A DNA stretch of 64,000 nt from Podocnemis expansa (lineage: Eukaryota; Chordata; Testudines; Podocnemididae): positions 53,340,025 through 53,404,024 of the forward strand of contig ML681994.1 in NCBI GenBank assembly GCA_007922195.1, read 5' to 3'. Below, piece by piece: positions 36,265 to 49,293 of the stretch (its first letter is position 1; each line of letters opens with the position of its first letter). The notes under the pieces are model-generated. The model saw only the letters and a list, made by a program, of their open reading frames with translations. It searched no databases and was not told where the DNA came from. The position numbers were made by a program, and so were the translations under genes.

Positions 36265-36685
36265 AATTGACAGGTTCCAAAGGGATGGCGGTGTTAATCT
36301 GTTTCAACAAAACAAACAGGGAGTCTGATGTCACTTTTAAAGACTAGCAAATTTATTTTTCACATGAACTTTGGTAGGAGAAAATCCCACTTTGTCAGAA
36401 GCTTTCTTCAGTCATCTGACGAAGCTGGATTTTCTCCCATGAAAGCTGATGCAATAAATAGATTTGTTAGTCTTTAAAAGTGACATGAGACTCCTTGTAG
36501 GAAACTGACAGCATCACAGCCAGTGTAATTTTTTAATACAAGAATTGATTCTGGATGAGAAATCTGTGGCACTTTTAAAGCTGAACAAAGCTCATGCAAT
36601 ATATACATTTATTAGTCTTTAAAAGTGCCACGGGACTCTGTTTGTTTTCCTGAATTAGACTAACATGACTACCCCTCTGGAATGT
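36265..36685. repeat. Penelope-type inverted pairs (two adjacent)
   Basis: GACAGGTTCCAAAGGGATGG to GAGACTCCTTG at 36265-36500 forms one hairpin. A second partial copy at 36560-36685 ends with AGACTAACATGACTACCCC. Confidence 0.7.
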
Positions 36686-36689
36686 GAAT

Positions 36690-38570
36690 GAAGCAAGCGT
36701 TGTCAGAATACAGTATATTTTATTTCTACCCCACTTCAAACATTTATTTATTTACAGGGTGTTAGAGTAGATTTTTTTTTTTTTTAAACCATGGGTCTGT
36801 AAATTCATGGTGGTTGGTGACCCTCCACTGCAGCCTAGTTTGTCCTAAATCCTATTTGCATCCCCCCTTTAAAATACCCTCCCCCCCAGAAGTGGAAAGA
36901 GGATCAAAGGTGGGGCTCAGCCTTGCAAACCGGCCTCCTTCCCTCCAGCAAACTCCCCGGAAGCAGGAGAGGGAGAGAGAAAACAGGCTGCTGCTTTCCT
37001 GTCTTTGGCAATTGATCACATGGTCCGACTCACCCCCCCTGCCAATTACAGGCTCCCTGACCCTCCCCGCTCCCCACCAGCTGGTTTCCTGACGCCCAGG
37101 GTCCCTTCTTTACCTGACCAGAGCTGCAGGGGCACCCCAATGTGTTGCTTCCTGGCCAGACTGCTGCTGCCCTGAGCCTGCATCTGAGCAAGAGATTTCA
37201 AAACTTCCCAGCCTGGCCAGAGCAGCTGCGCACAGCAGCCAGTGCAATTTTTAAGGGCCCCAAAATGCTGGCCTCTCAAATTTTTGGGTCCTGGAATGGC
37301 AGTCCGGTGCATTCCAGCTTACTTTAACCCCTGTGCTTTGAAAAGGGATGGACAGTGTGCGGTGCAGCGCAGGGTACCATGGTTGTCAGTGCCTAGCACC
37401 TGTGGAGAACTCCTTGTTCCAACCAAGCCTCGAGTGGTGTCCCTTTGCAAGGCATCACTCCCCCTCTCTACCATGTTCCTCCGGGGGTTGAGGAGCACAC
37501 ACGTGCTACTGGAGGAGAAATACACAATTGGGGATGGGGCCACAGTCCTTACCTACGGGGGAGATCAATCTTTCCAAGCCAGTCACCCCCACCCCTCAGA
37601 TCAGTAGCTTGATTTTTCTAAAATGAAAAGCTTTTCCTGAGAGCACACCGCCAGGGACAATAAAACTGCAATTCAGAAAAATTTTGAATGTATAAATGGA
37701 ATCATGCATCCACCACATGTGACACACAGCAACACCACTGCGAGCAGGTTCCATGATCTAACAATTAGAAGTAGCTGTTACTGTTTCTGTTTCCCAGTAA
37801 CCAGGCTGCTGCTTTACTCCACTGTGTGAGATTAATTATGTCCTTTGCAGCAGAAAGGGAGCGTAAAAGCAAAGTCTTATTCAATTAAATGGGGGGGGGG
37901 GAGATGCTGCTTAGTCAATGTGAAGTCATCAGGACAAACATTTCTATTTGCAAATCTGTTCTAGTGCAGCATGTACTGTACAGGAAAACCTAGCGACCAG
38001 AGTTAAACATATGTTGTACCCTGCCAGAAAAGTGGCAGCCGAGAAGTCTGGTAAAGCAAGGACAACCACGAAATAAATCGATTGGCAGCAAGGCTCATCA
38101 AAGAACGACTGGGAAAACCAAACCCTGCTACAGTAAGTTTTAGCAACAGGGTGCATATGGTTGGCTATAAGCAGAAGCAGGATTAAAAAAGCAATTTATT
38201 TTTGCATGTCAAATGCTCACTTTTCAATTCCTGTGTATTTATTACAGCACAACAGCAAACGTTCCTCTTCTAAACAACATTCTTTCTGTCAGAGTCTCTG
38301 GAGTTGCTCACAACCGTGAGTGCAAACCAGCAAGAAAATCTGGGCACAGCCCCAGAATTGTGTATTTTATACTTAGATTTCATCAACCACATACCCAGGG
38401 TCAACTCCTCAAGCCCCAGAACATTCATAACATAGAGTTATACACAGTTTCCATGTGTACTCTGGTCTAGCTAGGCGAGCCTGCCTTTGAGATAGATGGT
38501 CTCTCATACCGAACACACAGAAATATTCAGGTTACTCTCTGTCTCTAGTCACCCTAGGTCAGGGGTTGGC
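36690..38570. other. Intergenic DNA, unrecognised
   Basis: It includes a GC-richer section at 36830-37600 with short open frames that match nothing known to me. It is probably old repeat DNA. Confidence 0.4.
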
Positions 38571-39773
38571 AAACCAGAAGATAAGAAAAGATATTTTTTA
38601 AAATTCCTTCAATAACCAAGTGTTTTGAGAGCCACAAAGGGGAACCTCCTGGTTGAGAAACTGAATGATAGAACAGATGCATATTGATTTTTAACAACAA
38701 AAAATGATGTTTAATAACAATCTACATATGAACATTTTAATGGCGTATGATGTGTTTTAATGACTGAATCCTCCATGGCATGATGCTGCCTCTTGCCCCC
38801 TCTCTCTTGCATGTGTCCCTCCCTCTTAGGACATCAGCAGTCACATGAATATGCCTGGAAATATGTTCAATACAAATAGGAATAATTAGGTATTGATTCT
38901 AAGAAGCTATTTTTGTGAATGTGAATTCACACCGATGAAACTGTGGGGCTTTTTTGTATCTATAACATCTTTGGGACAGTTATTTTAAAAATCCTTAAGA
39001 ATCTTCAGTCAACTTACCAGGTCAGTGTGATATCTGTTTGAGTCTCTTTGTAGAGCTGTTGAATATGAGGCTGTATGACGTTGTCTTCATTTTCAAGCAG
39101 GACTGTAAACTCTCATTGTTCAATCAGCTTCAAAGTTTGCTTTTGATGTAATTCATGCTTGAGAACACTGGTTCACATAGGTGGGTTGAACTAAAAATGG
39201 AAAGAATGCCAAATGTGTATCTCTTCAGGTTGCTGTAGCTGTCTGGTAAGGAATTCCACATGTCAAACACAAGCTGATCCTGTTTGCAGAGATTGTACAT
39301 TTCTTTCCACCTGTGTTTTAGTGTCAGGGTAGACTTTTGTTTTTCTAGATTTTCAGTGTCTGTCACTAAGCTGCTGAATTTTTAAGTCCACAACTCCTTG
39401 GTCCACAGATTGGCCAACTGCAGCTCAAAATCTGGTTGTTTGAATCTCTCAAAAGCAGAAAAGTTGAGTGAAGGCCTGTCAGCATTAAGGGGGTTACAGA
39501 TAAACGTTAAAAGTTGCTGTCTCCTCTCTGAATTCCTGAAATCGCATAGCAAAGGATGCTGCGTGTTTAGAATGACATCTCTCTTGGATTCTTATTGTCA
39601 AGCTCATTGTTCTGCTCTTTGAATTGTTTCAGTGATGGGAAATTAACCAGTGAGCAAGCTTCCAGGTCTCTTGCAAACAGAGATAGTTTTTGCTCAAATG
39701 CTAGTACTTCTTCCAAAAGTGAGATAGCTGTGTTTCCCTTTCCTTGCAACTTTCTGCTGAGGTTATTTAAATG

Positions 39774-39951
39774 CAGGGCCATAACTAGGGTGAGGCGACC
39801 AGGGCTTTGCCCTAGGTACCCCAAAGTGGCTCCATTTTGCCGCTCGATCAAAGGGTGCATTCCATGCCACCTGCTCCAGGCCCCACTCATTCCAAGGGCA
39901 CATTCTGATCCGGATGCACCCTGGGCACTGAAATTCCTAGTTCCAGCTCTG
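39774..39951 (+). mobile_element. 178-bp hAT-type MITE inside the hAT transposase
   Basis: The ends are CAGGGCCATAACTAGG and (reversed) CAGAGCTGGAACTAGG. Perfect 8-bp flanks TTTAAATG lie at 39766-39773 and 39952-39959. It is the same family as 18734-18910, in opposite orientation. Confidence 0.88.
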
Positions 39952-40629
39952 TTTAAATGTGAGGTGATGTCAACCATGAAGTAAAATTTCTGCAGCCACA
40001 GATGATCTTCAAGTTCTATGTATTCTTGGCCTTTTTGATGTAAGAACACCTTCACTTTTTCAAGACAGGCAGCAAATCATGTCAGCACCTTTCCCCTTGA
40101 TACCCAACATACCTTATTATATAAAAGCATGTCAGAATATTCAGAGTTCACCTCTTCCAGAAGTTCACAGAACTGTCAATGGTTCAATCCTTTAGCCATT
40201 ATTTTGATGACAGTTTGCACAACCAGGATCATCACTTCCATGATCTCAGATAGAAATGTTTGTGTGCAAAGGGCCTCTTGGTGGATTATATAGTGAGACG
40301 ATATCACCTTTTGACCCAACATTTTCTGCAGCAGTCACAAATCCCTTATGTGCCTCACTCATATGCGGCGCCCCATCAGTCGCGACAGAGACCATGTGGC
40401 TTGTATTGATTTCTTTGGCCTTCAGACAATCTACAATTGTAAAAATATCCTCTCCCCATGTTTGGCCTCTGTGCAGCAATAGTTCAATGAGCTCCTCTTG
40501 GGGACCCTCTGAATTCACATACCTGTAGAGGAGGGCAACCTGTGCTATGTCATCAATATTCTATGATTCATCACATGTGATTGAGTAGGCCGGAGCTGAG
40601 TTTATGTCCCTGATCTGCTGGCTGAATAG

Positions 40630-40910
40630 GGCAGGCATCCTTGTGACAGAGGATGAGGAAAAAGCTGAGGTGCTCAATGCGTTTTTTGCTTCAGTTTTCA
40701 CAGGCAGGGTCAGCTCCCAGCCCACTACCATGGGTGTGGCACATGGGAGAGAAGAAGAGAGGCCCTTGGTGACGGAAGGCCAGGTTACGGACTGCTTAAA
40801 GAAGCTGGATGTGCACAAGTCCGTGGGGCTGGACGAACTGCATCCAAGAGTGCTAAGGGAATTGGCCGATGAGATAGCAGCACCGCTGGCCGTTATCTTT
40901 CAAAACTCAT
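40630..40910 (+). pseudogene. CR1 LINE fragment inserted in a hAT transposase
   Basis: Translation includes KAEVLNAFFASVFTGRV, then CLKKLDVHKSVGLDELHPR and VLRELADEIAAPLAVIFQNS, the linker just before the CR1 reverse-transcriptase core. It lies on the plus strand within a minus-strand hAT transposase and separates two parts of it. Confidence 0.85.
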
Positions 40911-41864
40911 GGAGAACGCCGGCTTGCCCAGTCCCTGGCATGGGGGGGGGGGCAGCGGTGCAGCCCAGCTGTACCCCCCAAAGCACAGGGCCCTGGGCAG
41001 CTGTCCCTCTTGCCCTATCCTAGGGACAGCCCTGACAGGAACCCAGCTGAGGTGGGTATAAATGTGAACAATTCAATCCGTTCATTTCTGACTTCTCGTC
41101 TTTCAGCCTCAATTGTCTTCTTTTTTGAAGCCATCCAACCCTTCACACAATTTCAGTTTAATTTTGAACTGAATGCCAGTTTTTACTGCTGCTAATCTTT
41201 GTTGCACATGCAATCAAACACCTTTATCTAAAATCGAACACTCATGTGATGCAAGAAGTAGTAGTAGAGACTTTGGGGTGGCCTCTGAAAACAGCGGAGA
41301 CTGTGGAATGCAAGAAGAAGAGCTCTTACCAGGGGCTCTGCTAGGTAAAATACAAGGCAGGGGATAGACCCCAGTTCTAACTCCCCTGCAGTCCAGTGGC
41401 AGAGCCAGGGGACCTGAGTGCCCCTACAAAAGTCCCCAGCCTAGGGCAGCTGAGAATGAGCAGTGGGGTCCCTTCTGCCCTGGGTGGGGAGGCATGAGAC
41501 AGAAGGAGGAGACAAGTTTGACTTGATGTCAAGGTGCCAGACTCCAGGGTGCAAGACCACCATCTCACTTGCCAGACTCACCTCCCACAATCCATCACCC
41601 CTTCCATCCACCCTGCCCCTCTCCCACCTCTACTTTCCATCTTCTTTCACTTTTCCTTCTCTTTCATCCTCCCCCAGCTCCTTTTTGCTCTCGCCGGCCC
41701 TGGTACTCACCTGTGCTGGTCAGGGTAGAGGGGAGAACTACGGCACACCTGGCTCCCTGGGCAAGATGCCAGGGAGCCACAAGGGGGCAGTCAGGGAGCC
41801 GCATGCAGCTCACTGAGCCAGCATTGCAGACATTTGCCCTAGGTCAAGTGCACACTAGACCTTC

Positions 41865-42720
41865 TCAAAGACAATACTTGTAGCCAATCATGTAATAAAC
41901 TAACAATATTTATTAACTATGAAGAAGAAATGGGAGCTCTTTACACAGTTAAAGCAGATAAACATACATAAATTACAGTCTTTCCCCCCCCAAAAGGTGC
42001 AAACTCTATAGAAATTTTAGAGATAATCCAAGCTAAACAGCTAGGGACCCCCTTGTTTATACTTAGAAGTCTTGCCCTCTCCCTGAAGTCCAACCAGCAT
42101 AGGGGTAACAGTGCCCTTCTGAACAGGGCTTTTTATTCTCTTTTCCAGCTCAAATTGTGATGGGGGCCAGGTTCTGTACATCTTTATGGATTTGTGGTGA
42201 GCAACCAACCAAGTCTTTTGTCCGCTGATGTTCCACAGTAATTCATCTGGTGTCTTCAGGGCTGCTTTTCTTGGGCAGGCACCTCTTGTGGTAAGCTAGT
42301 ATTTTACACTTAGTAGTGCTTCTATCCTGCTTGTGAGGGTTTCTGGTTTCATAGCAAACACTTCCATAATTAAAAAGCAAAACACTAAAAATATTGCCTT
42401 GTAACATGAATATAGGTATTCTGAGGTACTGCATGCAAGCATGCCAAACCTAGGTCTGTAAATCTAATACATGTTTTATCAGCACTGACACAGAGATGAG
42501 CCAGAGTGGTTTCCAGCTATGCTTTTATCAACATTCGGTGAGGCTCAGGAGCCTTGGGATGAGCTGGCACCTGGTCTTCCATGTCACACACTGCTCCTTC
42601 TTTGTTCAGTATCTTAAGTGGCTATTTGGTAAAACATTTTCTGGGTGGCTATGGATGCATTTGAACATCAAAAGAGTAGTTACAGGAGTACATCTGCACA
42701 TTTTATTCTAAGTGCAGTCA
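41865..42720. repeat. Possible LTR remnant, reverse orientation
   Basis: This begins just right of the hAT transposon flank. TAATAAACTAACAATATTTATTAAC resembles an LTR R region read in reverse. The family is not recognised and the borders are not fixed. Confidence 0.3.
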
Positions 42721-43405
42721 GATCTAGCAATTCTGATTAATGTTGCATTGTGGTATGTTACGGTCACTCTGGAAAGCAGCCTGCCTCAGATGGGTCGAGC
42801 CCCACTGAAGATCCAGCCCTTAAATAGAGCCTGCTTATAGAATTAGTGATGCATCCAGGACAGCAAGTGAAGTGTGCTCTTTTACTATCTCACCCCTGCT
42901 GCTTTGTTGCATCTGGCGAAGCTTCTTCATGGCATTTGCTTTCAACCCCATACACAATTTATTGCAGTAATTGATCCTGGAAGTGACATATGTGGACTGC
43001 TGTGACTAGGTCCTTAGCAAAAAAAGGGCAGTATGGTGGCTGGCTGCAGATACTGAAAGGCACTTCTAGTTATGAAGGCTAGTGAGAAGTCCTTCAGGAC
43101 CCTTAAACTCACCACATGAGTGCTCTGCAATCACTACCTATATATGTGCCTTTCCTGGATTTAGCTAATCTGGGTGTTAGTGTCACTCAACCACTGGTAG
43201 TGTTGAATAATGGGTCTGTGCCTCAAGTGAAGTCACACCATTAGTACCAGCAATATTCATACAAGTTTCTAGGGGATGAAAGATAGATGTTGGGTAGGAA
43301 AAAGAATAAGTGATTACTGGAGGCCTTAGGAGTGGATGCTGTTGAGGTAGGGAAAGAGCTGCCATCATTAACCTTTCTAGCCACCTCTGTATTCATACCC
43401 TATGC

Positions 43406-44801
43406 TAGTGGTTCCTAACCTTTTTAGCTCAAGGGCCACATATTTTTACAACCTCAAGAGGCCAACAGTCTATCAACTCAAAAAAAAAAATATTGACATA
43501 TATACCATTAAGGACTACAAATCACTGTATAGTTAAAGTAAACATTATGATGCTACTATGCTCATTTTTACATTCGCTATTTAAAAATCAGTGCCTTCCA
43601 GTTTAACAGTCCACCTCCATGAACTTGGTAGATCTTGGCTGCTGTGGCAGCAGCCATCCCCTGCACCTATGTTCATACTCTTCCCTAAACTGCAGCCAGA
43701 TGGAAGGAGTTCAGTAAGGAGGCTGCCTCCTTGCTGATCTCCCATCCCCTCTAGCTGCAACAGGGAAACTGCATACATCCTTTAGCCCCATGCACTCCAC
43801 CTTGGTCTCTAGGCAGTGGCTCCCTTCTGCAACTATGGAGACAGGAGATCAGTGCTGCCTTCTCTCTGATACCAGTACAGACCCCAGTATAATGCTTTGC
43901 TCTTTGCTAGGGTCAGGGAAGGGGAGCACTGATCTCCCCCTCCTTCTAGATCCAGCTCCTATGGGTCTTGGAGGAGCACTTTGTCATGCTTCTTGCTACA
44001 ACCAGGGGGAAGGGAGCACTGATCTCCTATACCCTTGCCTGCAGCAAGGAGTCTGGACCAGTCTTATAGCACCACAGCAACATGCTCCACCTAGGTTCTC
44101 AGGTAGCAGCTCTCTTCTGCAGCCAAAAGGAGGAGAATGGCAGACAACTTTGGAAGACCCTGTGGGCTACTTTTAGCCTTTGTGCTGCAGGTCAGGAACA
44201 GGAGTTAAATTACTGGGGCCCACTATTTTTAGGTGGTCACCATTCTGGGCCCCCTAAAAATAGAAAACAGAGCTGGAATGCAGTGTTCCAGCTTCATTTT
44301 CTGTTTTTAGGGGCCTGCTGAATGCTGAACCCCTAAAAATAGTAGGCTCCAGAACATCATTCTGGTGCATTCTGGCAGGGCAGGGAGCTGTGCTGGGCGG
44401 GGAGATTTTAAATCTCCTTCCCTGAGCCACCTCTGACTGAGCATGCTCAGAGGCTCTCAGCGTGCTCAGTCAGAGCAGGCTCCAAGTGGGATCCTCAGCC
44501 CAGGCCAGAGCCACTCCACATGGTGGCCAGGTAAGAGGGACGGGGGGGTTTCAGAGGCAGGTGAGCCAGCCAGGTGGGGAAAGAGCATGGAGAAGTGGGT
44601 CAGCCCAGGACAACGGGGAGTTGGGGGACCAGCGGAATGTCAAGGGGGTGGGGGCAGTAGTAGGGGTGGTGGGACAGGAGTGTAGGAGGCAGTAGCTGTG
44701 GTGGGTGAACGGAGTCTGGACCTGTGGGAACAGGTCCCTGAAATTTAGGAGGGTTCCGGGGCATGCCAAATTATATTTGCACCCCTGGTTAGGAACCATT
44801 G
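43406..44801. mobile_element. hAT-like non-autonomous element, about 1.4 kb
   Basis: The left end TAGTGGTTCCTAACC and the reversed right end CAATGGTTCCTAACC form an inverted terminal repeat of Charlie type. No clear 8-bp flank duplication was seen. The interior has paired CCCCTAAAAATAG blocks near 44210-44345. No transposase is recognised. Confidence 0.6.
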
Positions 44802-45570
44802 CTACAACATTTGTGTAAAATATGCTTTGTGAGGTCACAGCTAATAACACACTACTTATTAATATAGTTATAAAATACATGTGTTAACATTATATGTGAA
44901 GTTGTAAATTTCCTCATTATGATCAATGGAGCTCCGAGGTGATCAATATGCTAAAGGATCAGTCAAGTAAGACAAGCCATTGCACATAGGTTAAAACGAA
45001 TTCTTCACGTCAGTCTTCATGGCACAGAATGTGAGAGTTTTTTGATTTCCACACTAGAGCCATTCTTTTTAGGAGACAAATCTGAAGAAATGACTCAGAT
45101 TGAGATGTCGAACAAGGTGGGGTTTGGAACAAACTGATAAATTAAACAGTAACAAGTTGCTAGACCCAGTTGGTATTGACCATCAAGAATTCTGAAATAA
45201 CTCAAATATGAAATTGCATAATTACTGTGGCATGTAACCTATCACTGAAATCAGTCTCTGTAGCAGATGACTAGAGGTTAGCTAAATAAACAAAAAAAAT
45301 TTTTTTAAAGGCACCAGAGGTGATCTTGGCTATTACAGACTGGAAAGTTTAACTTCAGTACAAGGCAAATTGGTTGAAACTATAGTAAAGATCAGAATTA
45401 TCAGATACATAGAAGAATATGATATGGTTGGGGAAGAATCACTATGGTTTTTGTAAAGGGAAATCATGTCTCTCTGTTCTAGTAGAATTCTCTGAAGTTG
45501 TTAACAAGCACATGAACATGGATGATCCAGTGGATATAGAGTGCCTGAATTTTCAGAAAGTTTTTAGCAG

Positions 45571-47879
45571 GTTTGTTTTGGGGTAGTACATCCCATAGGC
45601 CTTTCAAGGCAGCATGATCCCATGGTCCAAGTCACTAAGGAAAGCTTGGACTTCAAAGCAGTAAGGCTCAGCAGCCAAAGGCCAAGCAGCTGCCCTTCTT
45701 CCTATGGCAAGACAGCCCAATGGCTTGAGTTAGTTGGCCTGCTGCTCAGTACAGTAAGGCCCAGTGGCCAATGTCTCCATAATTGTTACCCCAGAAAATC
45801 AGTTCCCGGACTGTTCAGCAGTCTGAGTCTTAATTTCCAACACTCTAGGACAACAAGGGTGGGATCATTATTTGCCTAAACGGACAAATGTCCTGAGTGG
45901 AGAATACGGCTACAGCCTGCCGATCAAGCACAGACCAGAAGCAACAAAAGACTTAGGGCCCAGGGTTCTTCAGAAACAAACATAAGGTTTATTACCATGC
46001 TTATTCTGAGGATTGACAAAGAATTAATACTCATCTCACATACAGCTTCACATTAATACAACACATTAAAACTACTCTATACAAGTAAAGCATCAGACAA
46101 CGCTTATATTTACAAAAGGCATTCAGCAAGTGGGGATCAGGTCACCTGCAGAATGGAGAGATCTCAAATCTTAACATTACTCCTTTTAAACCTGGTGTGG
46201 ATTCCTTATCTTTAAGCTTTCCCTGCTGGTTTGCCTATCACAGCAAGCTATCTTGTAGGGATTGGGCCCATCAGCGGTTAGCGCTGTAAAATGGTTTGTT
46301 GGTCTTTAACCTTAGCTAGTGATGTTTCATCCTCCTTGGGACCCTCTTCTTACCACAATTTGAGAGGATTTATTCTTGGCAAACAGTCCAGTCTTTATCG
46401 CTGTTGAGCTTGCTGCTTTCCGTCTCTCCCTGTTGCGGTCTCCATAGCAACTGGAACAACAGTGGCTCAGAAGGTTCTAGAGAGTTCACAGGTGCACCTG
46501 CTGCTTTGCATCAGTGGAGTTCTTTGTGACGCTTGCAGGAGTTCTGACAATGTCAGAGCTCCAAAGCCTTGAGCTTTGAAATAGGACTTGTGTATGGCTT
46601 ATATGGAACTAGGCTCCCTTGGAAGCATGCACCTTGAGTCGAGGCTCATGTGTCAGACAGGCGCAGCCTCTTTTGGATAGCCTATACCAGAGATGGTGAG
46701 ACACGAAGTCCCCCAACTGGGAAGATGGCCCAGTTGTACCCTCCGGCCGCTTCTTCCCAGAGACAGTGAGACCTGAAAGTCCCCCAGCAGAGACTTCACT
46801 CTGCTGTACCCTCTGCTCGTGGAGTGTGCGTGTAAGCTTTTTGGCTGTGTGATATTCGTTGGTCACAGACTTAACTGTGAGACTCAGTTATCTGCCTATC
46901 TGGAGTGCGTGTGAGATTGACTATTCAGGCTTGCTCTTCTGAGACTAAGTCCAGAGACCTAGCTCAGAGACTAAGTCCAGAAAATGCCCTTCTGAGACTA
47001 AGTCCCACAACTTAGCTCAAACTTCCACCAGAGATGTCACTTTCTCTGGGGTCGAGTGGTGGTGTGACTTCTAGTGCAGCAGGAACATAGCCAGAGGCCA
47101 GTGGAACCCAATAAGGAGTGGGAGAGATCTCTGAAGTTCTGCTGCTGTGCTGATTCTTTTATACATTATCATCCACTTTCATCCCCTCTAACCACTCACA
47201 AAAGAGGTGATTTCATCCTTAACCAATCACAGAGAGGATGATTTCATCCAGCACCTGCACAGTGCTGCGATAGAGCTCAAAGGGTTTTGGGGGTAACTGG
47301 GCAGTGGGAGGAGAACTCAGAATACTTGATGGGAGGGGGAATGAGGGAGTTCAAAAGTTTAAAGTCTTCCTCCATCTTGACTGACTTTTCCTTACAGAGA
47401 TATATCTATTGGTTCTGTTCCCCTATGACCCATATGTATGGAGATCAGGTTTCACTTGCTGAGTGCATTTTTGAATACTAGCTTTGTTTTAAGCACTTGT
47501 AAATGATAACGTATGGCTACTTTATCACTAATTAATTACTTATTATGCTACTTCTAACTTTATTTTTAACACAAAATTTCTACTAGATTGCCTTACACTA
47601 TTTTCCTACTCATATGTGTCTTTATCCAATCAAGATTTGCTCTGATACTAAGGAGATGGCAAAAATCTCAGGCTACATAATGACCTTTGTTGTCCCAATT
47701 CACTTCCCTGCACGTTAGTAACCATGGTGGGTCAGATGAGGTTGGGTGACTTGGGCTTACCCTTCTCCACTGGCTCCTGATCCAGGGCTCTAGGAAACCA
47801 ATGCCTTAGTTCTCAGTCTTGGTCACTCCCTGCTACCTTCCAATTGCTTGAATGGCTCCCTACTCATTCTGCCAATGTA
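45571..47879. repeat. 2.3-kb insertion inside the CR1 element (unidentified, LTR-like)
   Basis: This DNA separates two CR1 segments that belong side by side in the consensus. It contains AAGGTTTATTACCATGC near 45990 and a short tandem array of GAGACTAAGTCCAGAGACCTAGCTC-like words at 46930-47020. No coding match was found. It may be an LTR element; ends were not defined. Confidence 0.5.
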
Positions 47880-48334
47880 GAGTCCTCCTTGGCTCTGTAG
47901 CAGGACCAGTGCTGTTCAACATACTCAAATGGTCTGGAAAAGGAGGTTAACATTGAGGTGGCAAAGTTTTAAGACAATACTAAATTATTGAAGACAGTTC
48001 AGGCTAAAGCTGACTGAGAAGAGCTATGAAGGACTCCCACAAAACTGGGTGAATGGACAACAAAACAGCAGATGACATTCAATTGTGTTAAGTGCAAAGA
48101 AATGCACACAGGAAAACAATCTCAACTATACGTACAAAATAATGAGTTCTACTTTAGCTGCCACTCAAGAAAGATCTTAGAGTCATTGTAGAAAGTGCTC
48201 TGAAACCATCTGCTCAATGTGTAAAGGCTGTCAAAAAGCAAACAAAATTAGGAACCATTAGGAAAGAGATAAGACAGAAAACATCATAATGCCACTACGT
48301 AAATACCCACACTTATACTACTATATTCAGTTAT

Positions 48335-49293
48335 TGTCCGGATCTAGCGGGCTGTTTATGATTACCTTTCATCATATTATTTCATATTTGCAATAATCCA
48401 TATGTGATAGGCCACATTTGGTACCAATAGAAAGGTTGTAACCTGCTAGGAATTACTGTATGGTTTATATATAGGTGTCATATCTGTAGCAGAAATTAGG
48501 AATATATTTGTTTTATTTGTACTCCAAGTTATTTGATTCTAAGGCATTGCCAGAGTGGGTGGGCTATAAAACCATTGTCCTCTTAATGGCCCATTAAAGA
48601 AGCTCCCAGGTACAGTGGGCCTAGGAAGAAACCTGTTCAACCAGTCACCCGAGCTGATTTTGATTTGGCAAGGACTTGGAGCATGGGGGAAGGCTGAGAT
48701 GATAAAAGACAGTGGCCCCATCTCCATTTTGTCTTCAGTCTGTCTGCAACCACACCATCCTCTGGAACTGAACAAAGGACTGAGACCCACCCAAGTGCTG
48801 GGTGCATATCAGAGGAGCAGGACTAACCTGCAAACTACAAGCTCTTCAAAGATTTGCTTTCTATGGACTCTAAATTATTTGTAGGTACATGATTCACTTT
48901 GCCCCTTAAACATCTCTCATGTTTTGTCTGTTTTCTTTTTATATTAAACCTTTAGTTGTAGTTACTAAAGGATCGGCTGGCAGCGTGGTATTTTGGGTAA
49001 GATCCAAGCCTGTATCATTCTGGGTAATGTGGTTGACCTTTTGGGGCCAGGAGAACCTATTTCTTTAAGAGACCAGGCAGGGACTAGAGGAACTGATGTG
49101 CAAATAAAGGGGCTGTTTTTAGTTTGTTATGCTTGGTGATGCCTAGAGTGGGGAATCAGCAGCATGTTTTGTTAGTCACTGGGAATCTGGTTTAAGTACC
49201 ACTCGTCAGTGGTTTGGGGGTTTCGCCCCTGGTTTTGCAGCTTGCCCTGATTTTGGCACATTTAGAAGGTTATTCCAGGAGGCCCAGGTCACA
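48335..49293 (+). repeat. Solo LTR, copy C, inserted in a CR1 LINE
   Basis: The element starts TGTCCGG (a few bases deleted relative to copy B) and ends GTCACA. It shares AATAGAAAGGTTGTAAC, TTTGGTGTAG-like and AGAACCTATTTCTTTAAGAGA blocks with copy B. CR1 reverse-transcriptase sequence stops just before it and resumes at CCCCATCTCAAA just after, so it is a clean insertion. Confidence 0.82.

Larger units (their letters stand above)
39000..41135 (-). pseudogene. hAT transposase (Charlie/ZBED5-like), broken
   Basis: Starting near 41132 the minus strand opens MASKKKTIEAERREVRNER, then breaks. Recognisable downstream blocks are SHMVSVATDGAPHMSEAHKG (central catalytic region, about 40300-40500), WLQKFYFMVDITSHLN (about 39970-40010), LSRKLQGKGNTAISLLEEV with AFEQKLSLFARDLEA (about 39600-39770), and FGILSIFSSTHLCEPVFSS followed by MNYIKSKL (C-terminal dimerisation region, about 39130-39200). 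Insertions at 40630-40910 and 39774-39951 plus frameshifts make it non-functional. In life it would cut and paste the surrounding element. Block order follows the hAT family; residue-level catalytic assignment was not attempted. Confidence 0.85.
38571..41839 (-). mobile_element. Autonomous-type hAT (Charlie-like) DNA transposon, inactive
   Basis: The left end CAGGGGTTGGCAAACC is preceded by CCCTAGGT. The right end (GAGCCGCATGC-type subterminal motif, then GCAGACATTTG) is followed by the same CCCTAGGT, an 8-bp duplication typical of hAT. The right terminal repeat has decayed. The interior carries a transposase on the minus strand, itself interrupted by a CR1 fragment and at least one MITE. Confidence 0.82.
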
